Below are positions 37,841 through 48,584 of a stretch of DNA of 64,000 nt, piece by piece. Made by a program: the position numbers and the translations under genes. Origin of the DNA: Acridotheres tristis (Eukaryota; Chordata; Aves; Passeriformes; Sturnidae). The stretch spans positions 1,116,001 through 1,180,000 of the forward strand of contig CM072884.1 of assembly GCA_037013685.1 (NCBI GenBank). The letters are read 5' to 3'. How positions within the stretch are numbered: position 1 is the stretch's first letter; every line of letters begins with the position of its first letter. A model generated the notes under the pieces. The model was given only the letters and a program-made list of their open reading frames with translations, was not told the origin of the DNA and did not search any database.

Positions 37841-38799
37841 CATGTGAACAAAGTCAAACTGAGTTGGACTCTGATGTTCTTGGCAGCTCTTGTAGAGTTG
37901 GCTTGCCTTCTGACTTCAGAGAAAAATTGCTTTCTAATAGACTGTTTTTCCCCTTAGCGAGTGCTTTGGCACCTGTATCCTGAGTTGTGGAAGGGTTTCT
38001 TTTTTTCTACAGATGTTTGAACATGAGCACAGCCTTTAACATCTTTGCGTTATTGCTGCCAGCTTTTCTGTCCTGTTGAAAATAGAGATTTTTTTTCTCT
38101 AAAAAATAATATCCTTCATTTAAAGTACTACTATACTGTGAAACAGCAAATTTACCCTGTAAAATGCTATTAAAGACACTCTAAGATGGCTAAAATATTA
38201 CTTAAAGTTTTGTATTGTTTGCATGACTGTGTCCTACAGCCTTAAATTTTGCTTTCAATCTCTGCTACTGTTTGATTTTTAAAGGACAAAACCAAACCGT
38301 GGCAAATCCCTGGAAATATAAGGCAGTACTTGAAAGGTTTAGCTAAAGGAATGAGGATGTGACATCCTGTGTCCTGTAGGATATATGAGGTGTTAAGGAA
38401 TGTGCTGTGCACTAGGTAATATTGTTTTTCAATTTCTGCTTCAGGGTTAATGTGGAGTCTTGGAAAGGTGGGAAATTTTCTGTGGTAAATGAAGGGAATG
38501 AAAAAGGCTGCAATCCCTGGGAGTCACTGCTGCTTGTGGAAAGCTGGATGTGAGCATTGGAGCCCCCTTGCTTGGGAATGTCGGTATCAGTGATCTCCTT
38601 TAGGTCCAGTTTAATTATTAATGGTGATTCTGCTGTGCTGCATTTCACCTGGGATCTTCTCATGGCAACCTTCGTGTGGCTGCCCTGCTACTGTGGGCAT
38701 TGTTTACTTTTTCCTATGGGAAAAAAAAGCCTTCAGAGAGTTCTAAGATTTTCAAGGATCTAAAATGGACTTGTTTTAATGGCTTCTTTCCAAAGAAAT

Positions 38800-38960
38800 A
38801 AACCTGGGAAGGGGCTCAGCCTGGAGACAAGGAGGCTCCGGGGGCCCTTGTGGTTCTGCACAACTCCCTGACAGGAGGGGACAGCCAGGGGGATCGGGCT
38901 CTGCTCCCAGGGAACAGAGACAGGAGGAGAGGGAACAGCCTCAAATTGCTGGAAAAAACC
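38800..38960 (+). mobile_element. CR1 LINE internal 3' fragment
   Basis: Forward: ggaaggggctcagcctggag, acaaggaggctccgg, actccctgacaggaggggac and cgggctctgctcccagggaa. It matches the middle of the longer copy at 7430-7830 and lacks the terminal tail. Confidence 0.85.
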
Positions 38961-39671
38961 TGCCCTTGGCCACACATGTCCTGAAATTTTTTGAGGTTCC
39001 CACTTTCTTCTGTGTTTCCCTGCAGGACACAATCCCACCATTTTTATGTTCTTCTATGAGTGTGTATTCTCCCTAAAAAACACTTAGCTGGAATTCCCCT
39101 CACCTAGGAACAAATAAATTATTTGTTCTTCTATTTCTCCACTGAGATGATGAGTTCTCCAGTCCCTTTTCCTGCATGAAGTCTCAAACTTCACTAACCA
39201 GAGGAGTAGCGTGGCTTTGGTGTCTGCTGACTTAGAATGCTGAAAATTTTGTTAGGTACAACTGTGTTCTTACTTTTCTCCTTCTCAAGCTGCCTGATCA
39301 ATCCAGCTGTTATATTTAGGAAGTCCAAACCTTTGTTTTCCATAACTGGATCGTGGTGCCAAAATTCCTTGGCGGATGGAAGCATGCACACTTGTCTCTC
39401 TGATTTCCAGGGAGCACTTGGGTTGTTTGTTCAGCTGGAAGAGCTGTCCAGCCAAGGTGAATCATCTTCATTTGTTTTTTAGAAATTTAGGTCTCTTTGT
39501 CTTCCACCCTCGACATTTGTAACTGTACTTTTAGTGCAGATTTAGAGGTTCAGAACAAATCCAGACTGTCAGGGATTAAATTCCTTGGCTGTTGCAGTGT
39601 TTGTGCTGCATTTAATTATTTTACTATCTGAGCATAACTAGGTGAGCAGTGGCAAAGCTTTCCTCAAAAAA

Positions 39672-39720
39672 TTGTGAAATGGGTTGGGTTGGAAGGGATC
39701 TTAAAGCTCATTGGCATCAA
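39672..39720 (-). mobile_element. Very short CR1 3'-tail fragment
   Basis: Only the terminal module is recognisable in reverse: gggttgggttggaagggatc followed by ttaaagctcattgg. The next bases are unrelated. Confidence 0.6.
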
Positions 39721-41399
39721 GGACAAGTTCAGTGGAGAAAACAGAAGAGTAGAAATCTTTGGTGGTGGTTGTGGTGCTTGTGGTACTGTGGTGGGACCAG
39801 TGACACTTGAAATGTGTGACTGCAGCATCCCAGAATTTCTTTTCCATGCCAGTATGTGTTCCCTGAGGTACTTGAGGGAAAGGGCCTTTGCTAATTAGTT
39901 TCAAACTACATAAGTTTATAAAGCTGTAGAAACTGACTGCCTGTGCAGAGTTTTTATTATCCTCTATTAGAGGGGTTGATTTCAGCAGGGCTTAAAGTAA
40001 ACCTTTAGGGGTTGGTGCTGAACAGAACTGACAAGAAATACAAATTTTAAAGTTATTTAATTAGTGACTAGTGAATTTTGAATAGTGATGATGATTTCAG
40101 AACAAAATTCGTTCATGTAAACTTTGCCAGACAGACGAAATGTACCAAACCCCTTAAAAATACGGCATTGTGTTTTCAGGGTGATTTTTATTTTTATGAT
40201 GTACACAATGAAATTTATGCCAAAACTTGACTTAATTGCGGGTTCCATATTCTAAAGACAGACCAAGCTCAGAAGCTAATTACCAAATTCAAAATTAATT
40301 TTAAAGCTTCAACATGGTAAACTTCAGAGCAGTAACATTTCCACTGTTACAAAGTGATCAATAAATACTAGGTGAAGCACAGCCAGTTTCAGAGTTATCT
40401 GCCAGCTGTTTTAGGGAGGGAAAAAAAAACAGCTTTGTGCTCCATAGAGCGGGAGCTGGATCAGTGCTTTGTAATCATGTGAACCTTTAATTAAGAAGTT
40501 CCCACAGAATAAGAAATGCTGACCTGCTGGAGAGTAACACAGGGCAGCTTCAGTGGCAGCACTGTGGAGAATGAAACAGATTCAGAAAGATTTCTCTCAA
40601 AATAGTAAATCTTTAAAAATGGAATCCTCCTGCATGGCTTTATTTTAAAAAAACCCTATACATGCTGTGGTTTATTAAGTATGGTCAGTGCCAAGTCCTG
40701 CAGTGAGGATGAGAGAACCCACAGTGTTGCAGCCACGACTTGTTGGTCTTAAATACAACGTTTTGTAGCTATTTGAAACAAGACAGAGAGGTCACTCACC
40801 ATTCCTGGTTTATTCTGTCTTTCCCTTTGTAACTCTTCCAGTGCTCCCCTGATTTTTGACCTAGTTCAAACATTTTGAACTGATTCCATGAGGCAAGTGA
40901 GCTGGTTAATATGGATTTTTAATCCATAGTTGAGACTTTGCTTAGGAGATCTTATCCTGGTCCTTCTGTTTAGTAGAGCAGTGGCTGCACAGTTAAAAAA
41001 TATTATGGAAGGTGAGATTATTGCCATCCTTCATCAGCCACCCAAGGTCTGAATTACAGGAAATTTGGGAATTATTGCTCCACTCCTCACATGTTACAAA
41101 ACTGGCAAGTACCTGGTTTTGGTCTCACTCAGCATAACAGAACTTGTGGAGGTAGTTATGGGGAAGGTGAGAATTTGAGAAGCTACACTTTTTTTGTAGT
41201 CCAAACTGGGCCTTTGCTTTTCCCCAGGGCTCCACATCATGATCCCGTTGTCTGTCTTTCTATGCAGCAGCTCAGAGGTTCCATTTGTGTGGGGGCAAAG
41301 GGCTTATCAGCATTCCAGGAGTCCTTAGAGTCACTTTGGTGCTTGTTGAAAGTGATACGTCTTACCAGTTGAAACAGAGAAGAAAAACCCCGTCAGTCT

Positions 41400-41690
41400 T
41401 TTAGTTTCAGAAAGGGATCTTAAAAGTCACCTCATTCCACCCCCCTGCCATGGACAGGGACACCTTCTCCTATCCCAGCTTGTCCAGCCTGGCCTTGGGC
41501 ACTGCCAGGGATCCAGGGGCAGCCACAGCTGCTCTGGGCACCCTGTGCCAGGGCCTGCCCACCCTCACAGCCAGGAATTCCTTCCCAGTCTCCCATCCAG
41601 CCCTGCCCTCTGGCAGTGGGAATCCATTCTCTGTGTCCTGTCATTGCCCTGACCCATGTGCAGGACCTCATGAATTTCCCTGTTTTAAGT
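41400..41690 (-). mobile_element. CR1 LINE 3'-end fragment
   Basis: Reverse orientation, about 290 bp: gggatcttaaaagtcacc, ccctgccatggacagggaca, ccagcctggccttgggcact, gccagggatccaggggcagc, caccctgtgccagggcctgc, ccaccctcacagccaggaat and ccctgccctctggcagtggg. Confidence 0.92.
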
Positions 41691-43360
41691 TTTAGAAGAT
41701 CTGTCTGAAGATCAAGGTCCAAAGTTATTAAAAGTTTACCTGAAAGTTAAAAATTAACTCAACCAAAAATGATGTTGTCTAGTGCAGTAGGGTGGAAAAG
41801 AAACCTATTTTATAAGGAGCTGTGTAAAGCAGTGGTTCCCCATCTGAAATGCAATCCAGGACTTTGGTTTATCTATTAGGAGTGGGATTTGCTCAGGAAG
41901 CACAGCCTTTTGAACCAAAAGACAAACAAACTTCTTCTCCAGAGCTGCTAATGTGTCTTTGGCTCCAGGGAGAAGTGATGTGGTGGAAACCTCCTGATAT
42001 CTTGCAATACAACCTGAGGCTCTGCCCCTTCCTGAGGTTTTCTAACAGTTTCATAGGGACTTAAAAGAAAGCCAGCTCTGAAAAAGAACTCTGAGTTTAT
42101 GTAGAGCAGCTTCACAATCTAGGAAAAGTTATTTCAAGTCTAAGAAAGAATAATTTTAGATGGTTTAAACAGGAGCTCCTTGTGTTTTGAAAAGTAAAAA
42201 TCAGTCTTCTGCCATTTTTCAACTTTGATGCTCAAAGATGGGTGGAATTTTACTCAGACTTCTTTACTTGGTGCCTGGAAAGCTGGGGGATTTTTATTTG
42301 CTTGGATTATTGTAATTCCTCAGTGGTTATAGAGGTAAAAATTGTGAGGAGAGAGTCCCTAAACTTCAGGCTGCCTGAAATACACTCGCTGGATAAAAAC
42401 TGGATGGTGCAGTAAGAACATCAGCACAGACATTTTTTAAAGGAGTCATTTAGCCAAAGGCCTTAAAAATAACCTGGAATGTTTCCAAATAAGCAACATA
42501 TCCTTAGTGTAGCAATTTAAAATGTGTAATTTAGAAAGGGAAAATAATTTCTCCACATGAATACTGAGCTTGGTTGGTGTAACTGGATTTATTCTGGTTT
42601 GTAACCTGCTCAGAGTTGGAAGTATCTGTGATTAGCCACGGTGCCACATTATGTAGATTACAATTAATTTTTCTTGATACCTGAAATCCTGAAATTTGGA
42701 AGCCAAAGACAGGAGAAGAAGCAGTTGAAAGCTTAGTAAAGTATGGTTTTATTACTTAAAATCTGTCAGAGTGTTGATAATAAGGGAAACTCATAATAAG
42801 GCAGAGAAAGAAACTTCCAACATTGGTTTTGTGCCAAGCAATACAGAATATGAATCCCTAGGTTAGCTATGGATCCCGGCCTGATGAAAGGTCAGGAATA
42901 TAATAGGTTAGAGGATATTTTGATGAATAAATCTGAAATTGGCTCCAGGTCTAGTCAGCTTGGCTGCAGTGGATTTATCCTCTGATCATTTCCTGTCTTA
43001 GCACTGTGAGTGTTGTCTTTGAAAACTGTGAAACCTTTGGAAAAAGGGACAAACTTAGTGCCAGGGTTTTTTTTTTAAAAGGAGGGCTGAGAGAGGAGAA
43101 GTTAAATTATATCTCATTCAGGTTGTTTTGGAGAGAATTAAGATGCTGTAAATGAAGCAACAGTTTTAACAAATGAACAAAGTGAATGAGAAGAGCTCTG
43201 ACGTTTCCTTTGCTAAATCTGATTGCAGGAGTGCCTGAGGTGATACTTAACTGCTGTACATGAATTTTTTAGCTTCCCACTTTGTTTTCTCTGCTTTCTT
43301 GTCATGCTTCAAATATCTGAAAACAAAAAGAGAAATGATGCAGCTTGGAACAAAATTGTA

Positions 43361-43380
43361 AATGAATGAATGAATGAATG
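43361..43380. repeat. (AATG)5 microsatellite
   Basis: Five perfect AATG units. Confidence 0.95.
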
Positions 43381-44332
43381 CCCATATTTTCTGGAATTGG
43401 AGTCATCTGACAGTAGGAAGGAATATCCCATCTTGAGGAAGGAGAAGCAGCATGGGCAGGGATGCAGCCTCACCTTAGATAAACAGCCTTTCTTCATGTT
43501 TCCAGGGAATTTTGCAGTTGATGCTGCAGGCACATAGAAACCTCTTTTATCTCTCACTTAGCCATGTTAAAGGCAGTGCAGATCAACAGCCAGGGCACCT
43601 TTTGGGAAGTGTCAGGATGTACTGGAGAAGTCCATGTTCCAGGGATTGTTTTCATTTTCATTTGTGCTGCTGCCTAAGACCCTGTGTGAGCTCCCAGCAC
43701 AGTAATTGTGTCAGACAGAGCTTGTGTTGTCACCTGGTGATGCAAATGGGGCCACGTCACATCCTGCCTGGAATCCCTGCCTGGGTCCCTTCACTCTCAT
43801 TTAACCATTATTGGATCTGGTAAATAAAATATCACTGTAATGACTGTCCCAGACTTGAGTGCTGATACTGAATGGTTCTGCTGTATTCCAGAGCCAGAGT
43901 TCTCCCCTCACAGGCTCTGTTGCATTTTCTGCTCCCTTCTCCCAGTCCAAATGTTTCCAAGAGATTGGCAGGGGTGTAAAATATCTTCCAAGTTACTCCT
44001 GAAGCTTGTGGGGCAAATATCTGTGTGATTGATAAAGCTACCTCCTGAATTTTTAGCCCCAGGTAGCTGTGTTTGAGTGAGTCAGGCTCCCTCAAGCTGT
44101 GTCAAATCTCACTTTTGAGAAAAAAAGCTGAGAGCATTGGGGAAGTGCCTGAAATTTCTTGTTTTGGACCCATCTCATTTCTTCATTTTCATAGTAGAAG
44201 CATTCTTCAGAATGTAGACATTTTGCATTTTGGTTGTGTGGGCGTTTTTTGTCCTTTATTTTTTTGGAGGAGTCTCTGTGTTGACGATTTCCCTTCATCC
44301 TCAGCCAGTCCTCACAGATTACTTCATTCATT

Positions 44333-44400
44333 TCACAGAATATTCTGAGCTGGAAGGGGCCCACAAGGATCATCAGTGAATGGCCCATAGAGTCTTGCTG
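44333..44400 (-). mobile_element. Short CR1 3'-tail fragment
   Basis: Reverse: tcacagaatattctgagctg, gaaggggcccacaaggatca. This is the end module of the same subfamily as the forward copy at 45388-45535. Confidence 0.7.
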
Positions 44401-45387
44401 TCTTCCAGCTAAAAATACGGGTTTGAAAATATCTGGTATCAGTCCAAAGGCCGTTTTTACAGTGGCAGGAGAGTCTTAGTGTAGCTGTCAAATTTTATTT
44501 TGGAAGAACCAGCAGTACTGAAATAAAACAGAATTTTCCACGGTGCCTGCGCCTCACAATAATGACAGTGGTACAACATTCCCAACACTTTTTTTCCCAT
44601 TTAAAAGTAAAATAAAGCAAAGCTCTCTTGCACATAAGCAATGGCTGGGTCTGACAATAAGAATTGATACATAATGAAACTGTGATTTTTTTCTTGCTGC
44701 TGATGGAGAGTGTTAATTTGCAGCTGTTGATTAGTAAAAGTGGCTTCCACACTTCCATGAAGTCAGTTTAATCGGGAGTAACTTTGCTTTTCCCAGAGAA
44801 GAAGCAAAGTAGAGATACTGAAGCCTCTCCGTGGAGTGTTTGCCTGCCAGAAGAGGACTTAGCAAACAGAATAATTAAAAAAAGAAAAATCATATCAGAA
44901 AGCTGCTGTGATAAAGAGAAGTGATCAAAATGATGCAAGATGTTGAAACCACCTAAATGACAAGCAGCACTGAGTTTGCCTGCTTGATAGTTCCAAATCT
45001 CAGTGTTACATCAGCTGTCATGATTTCTGCTATCAATAATAGGTTTTTTGGGCATCTGCTGTCATCAGCACCTCTCAATTATTATTTCAGATAAAAACCT
45101 TACAACTGCTTTGGAAAGTACCATTAATGTGACTTTTTAAAAGTCTTCTAACAAAGATATTTTAATTTGGGTCATCTCTCTCTTTCCTTTTCCAGTGGTG
45201 ATTCCTTTTGTATGTATTATAGCAAATATTTTAAATTTTTTTCCTCCCCGATACCAGTCACAACTGGCTTTATTAGAAAATATCAGTAAATAGACTTGAG
45301 GTGAGGTCTGGTGATAGGGAATATCAAGTAGGAGCTGGAGTCCTGGGAAATACAAATCTGAGTGTATGTGAAATTGTGCTGACTTTT

Positions 45388-45535
45388 TCATGGAAACCAG
45401 AGCTCCAGGAGTGTTTGGACAACGCTGTCAGGGATGCACAGGGTGGGATTTTTGGACTCTGCAGGGCCAGGAGTTGGACTTTGTGATCCTGTGGGTCCCT
45501 TCCAGCTCAGGAGATTCCAGGATTCTTTTATCCTC
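45388..45535 (+). mobile_element. CR1 LINE 3'-end fragment
   Basis: Forward: gagctccaggagtgtttgga, caacgctgtcagggatgcac, gggccaggagttggactttg, tgatcctgtgggtcccttcc and agctcaggagattccaggat. Confidence 0.88.
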
Positions 45536-46381
45536 CCTGTTCTCTTCACTTTTTTGAGCGGTTTTGTTGCTGAGCTTGTTCAGTTTGGCAATAAATGGTT
45601 AGTCCCACTGGGTTTATGGTTTATTTGCTGACATCAGTGATAGGATTTCTGTGGGCAAAAATAGCTTTATTTATCCCTCTTGTGACTTTTTTTGCGTCTT
45701 AATTTTGGCAGAGCTTGTCCTCAGCTGCCAGTGAGCTTTTTTTTCCCTGTTTGTGAGTGTTTGTTCAGCATCCTGAGGCAGATCTTGTAGTGGAGTCTTG
45801 AGGAAGAAGGGGTGGAAACATGGAATTGGCACCAGGTGGAGGTATCTCATAAAGCTCCAAATCCCATCACAAATTGCTCTGCCAGGGTTAGAGGAAATGT
45901 TATTTTTCCTTTTCTCTGGGATTTTTAAACAGCTGCCTAATGGAATTAGCATTGTTTTAAAAATATGAGGAAGCATGACTTTGCTACTAATGATCTATTA
46001 GCAACATTTAATTTTTCTGTGTGAACACATTGATCAACTCATAGCTTGGTGATAAATTTTTACTGCTGTGTGGGCTGTGAGACACGAATAAAATCTTGTA
46101 GTGTTTGAGCTACTTCTGATATTTTTCTAGGAGTAATTAAAAGGTTGTTGCATCCCAAACGTGGTATGGAAAGTGTAAATAAATAATACAGGGCTGTGCC
46201 TCTCTTTGAGTGGGTCAGAGGTAAGATGTCTCACCTCAGGCTCTTCCTCAGGATTGCTCTTCCCAAATACTTCTGGAGGATTGATTCTTAGCTGGAAAGG
46301 GAATTTTCACCCAGGTCTCCACTTCCTTGCTGTGTAGAGTAAAAGCTGGAGGGTGTTTCTGTGGTGATGGTTCTTTGGAAG

Positions 46382-46560
46382 AGTCACAGGATGGTTTAGG
46401 TTGGAAAGGATATTCAAAATCTTCGAGTCCAGCTGTTGTCCCCCCACCAAGCCGTGTCCCCAAATGCCACATTTCTCTATTCTCTATTTCTCTATTTTCT
46501 CTAATCCAACCTCAGCTTCCCCTGAGGCTCCCCCAGATCCTTTCCCAGCCCCTCTGTCCC
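46382..46560 (-). mobile_element. CR1 LINE 3'-end fragment
   Basis: Reverse: tcacaggatggtttaggttg, gaaaggatattcaaaatctt, cgagtccagctgttgtcccc, ccaagccgtgtccccaaatg. After a pyrimidine-rich run (46474-46505) the segment caacctcagcttcccctgag again looks CR1-like. The outer limit is uncertain. Confidence 0.75.
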
Positions 46561-47251
46561 AGCCTAGAGCATTCCGTGGGATTGTGGTTCCCCAGCAGGA
46601 GCCCAAACCCAGAAATGCTGCTCAATGTTCACAAACTCACCTCCAGCTCCATGGTTTCCACAGTGTCCATCGTGTTTTCCAATTGATGGGACCCAATTCC
46701 AAAGTGACCTACTGAGGAAAATGGGATCAGCAGCCAGGGGAGGGCTCAGTGTGGCAGCAGCTCCCCTTGCCTGTGTGGTTATAAATGAAACCCTGCTGCT
46801 TGCTGACCTTGAATATGAAAATGTTGTTATTGATTTCCTGAGGCCGTGCAAAACGAAACGCAGGGACTGAAGGGTGCAATTAACATTAATAATTAAAGCT
46901 GAGCTGCATTTGTCAATCTCTTGTCTGATGTAATGCTCTGAGTAATGGGGCAGATCTGAGCTCCTGCAGCCCTGGATGACCCGAGCTGGGCATGTCGGGG
47001 TGGGCTCAGAAATGAGCAAATCTTTCCTGGGTTCCCGATCCAGAGAAGCACAAACTGGGGTTCTCACAGATGGGACAAGTCCAGCCCTTTCCCTTCCAGC
47101 ATTCCCACCTCTGAGTTTGCCATTGTACATTTGCTGGAGCTGTAGATTGTTTGCTTCTTTGGGTTTTCCTTTGTCTGACGTAAGAGCAGAAATGGTATTT
47201 TAATTACCTTTTTTTACAAAAAAACTTTAATTTTTTCCCTTCTTTTAACAG

Positions 47252-47328
47252 AGCATTCAGAAGCTGGCTAGCCAATACTTAAAGAAGGACTGGCTTGGGA
47301 TAAGAGCTGAGGAACGAAGTGATTATAG
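47252..47328 (+). CDS. FCHSD2: FCHSD2 coding exon, F-BAR (77 bp)
   Basis: The exon is flanked by the acceptor cttttaacag and the donor gtaatt. It starts on a codon boundary and reads SIQKLASQYLKKDWLGIRA followed by EERSDY, then the first two bases of an Arg codon. The mammalian counterpart, about residues 56-81, is GMQKLASQYLKRDW-PG-VKADDRNDY as I remember it. The QKLASQYLK core is identical, while the first two residues and the loop after the Trp differ conservatively. It encodes the end of one F-BAR helix and the following loop. Its first nine bases equal the first nine of the previous exon, and an internal AG after those nine bases could act as an alternative in-frame acceptor. Confidence 0.96.
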
Positions 47329-48439
47329 GTAATTTACCAGTTGGATGTCTCAAAATTGCTGTATTTATCATTTCAATATGTCTCATTATTTTCTTTAACA
47401 ATGAATCACTGCTTTTCTGCAGTTAATTTTTCTTTTTCCTTTGTAGTAGAGCATTGCCTGTTAAAAAAGAAGCTTTGTTTTCCTGGGATTAATGTTAAAT
47501 AGATGTTTATGACTTGAATACTTAGGAAGATGGGAGAAACAAAACAGCTTGACAGCACAACAACTGTAATTTGCATCTGTTTGGGCATTAATGCTTGTAT
47601 CTGAATATAGATTTTAGTAAATAACTTAAAGGTTAGAGGGGTAAGTGTGTGGATTTTTTCATAGGAAAATACAGGGAGGGATTTCATTTTATGAGGCTGT
47701 TCTTGGTGAAGATCTAATCTGACAGCAGGGAGGAGGCACAGCAAGAGATGGTTGTTTACAAAACTTGATTTCATTAACATGAGAGGTGGATAACACATGA
47801 AACCACAAATAACTCAGTTGCTGAAGGCCTTTGAACAGCACCTCCTAAATATTTGGAATAAGCTTTCAGATGCTTTGTTTTAATGTCATCTTTGTGTTCC
47901 GACAAGTTTTATTTCAAACAGGAAGAAATTGACAGGTTTGTGTTTGAGACTTTCAGCACTCTCACATCAGTTGTGTGTTTAGAAAGAAATAAACTGAATT
48001 ATCAGTCTCAAGTGCACATAAAACACTCCTGTAACACCCAGCCCCTTCCGTGCCATGAGATCCCACAGTGCCAGGGATCTTCTCCAGACCCCTCCCTACC
48101 CATCACCAAGTGCTGAACCCAAAATGTTTGGCAAGAAGTTGAAAGACAAGACAGGAACAGGCGGGAAAATCTTTATTTTTGGTACAGCTTCCATTGAAAG
48201 CTGTGTTAAAAGCAGAGGTATTTGCTAGTTCAGCCTAAAGGATTGTGCTTTAGATTTAGTTTCAAAAGCAGTCCTTGGAAAGATGTGTGCTGCTGTCACA
48301 TAAACTGGCCCAGGAGCTGGATTGTGATCCTTGTGGAGGATCCTTCCAATTCAGGAGATTTTATAAATCTGACTTTTCAGTGGAACACCTGACCTCCCTT
48401 TCTTCCTTCCCTCACCCTCTCTGTGTTTCATTATTTTAG
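47329..48439 (+). other. FCHSD2: FCHSD2 intron, 1,111 bp
   Basis: A GT-AG intron with donor gtaatt and acceptor ttattttag, joining split Arg codon halves (AG|G). The only repeat seen is a short CR1 3'-end fragment at 48303-48370, about 70 bp before the acceptor. Confidence 0.95.
48303..48370 (+). mobile_element. Short CR1 3'-tail fragment
   Basis: Forward: ggcccaggagctggattgtg, atccttgtgg, atccttccaattcaggagat. It lies in the 1.1-kb intron, ending about 70 bp before an FCHSD2 acceptor. Confidence 0.7.
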
Positions 48440-48584
48440 GAGCATGTACTCAGTTTGGAAATCACTCCTAGAAGGCACCATGCAGGTGGCCCAGTCCCGA
48501 CTCAATATCTGTGAGAACTATAAAAACTTAATTTCTGAGCCAGCCAGGAGCGTCCGGTGCTTTAAGGAGCAGCAGCTGAAGAAG
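48440..48584 (+). CDS. FCHSD2: FCHSD2 coding exon, F-BAR core helix (145 bp)
   Basis: Acceptor ttattttag, donor gtattt. The first base completes the Arg codon begun in the 77-bp exon, and the exon ends on a codon boundary. It reads SMYSVWKSLLEGTMQVAQSR, then LNICENYKNLISEPARSVRC and FKEQQLKK, matching about residues 81-129 of mammalian FCHSD2. EGTMQVAQSR, NICENYKN, ISEPAR and KEQQLK are identical to the mammalian protein as I recall it. This is the long amphipathic helix region at the centre of the F-BAR dimer. The separate 145-bp and 77-bp exons total 222 bp, so skipping both would keep frame while removing 74 residues of the domain. Confidence 0.97.

Larger units (their letters stand above)
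13077..47251 (+). other. FCHSD2: FCHSD2 intron, 34,175 bp
   Basis: A GT-AG intron (donor gtatgt, acceptor ttttaacag) lying between codons of the F-BAR domain. Contents: unique DNA with small simple repeats at 13077-18899; CR1 at 18900-19085; no recognisable CR1 in 19086-28937; CR1 at 28938-29085, 31070-31220, 38800-38960, 39672-39720, 41400-41690, 44333-44400, 45388-45535 and 46382-46560. It also contains a purine-rich tract (29750-30740), a possible regulatory block (31870-32700), a trinucleotide repeat at 33301-33362, a local duplication with a G-run (36984-37147) and a CpG-rich patch (37240-37590). 33363-36983 and 41691-44332 show nothing I can name beyond AT-rich hairpins and a tetranucleotide repeat. 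Confidence 0.93.

Noticed and set aside
46564..47130. 188-codon open frame on the - strand near an FCHSD2 exon
   Set aside because: Part of it overlaps a CR1 fragment, no domain or known protein is recognisable, and no supporting splice or promoter structure is seen.
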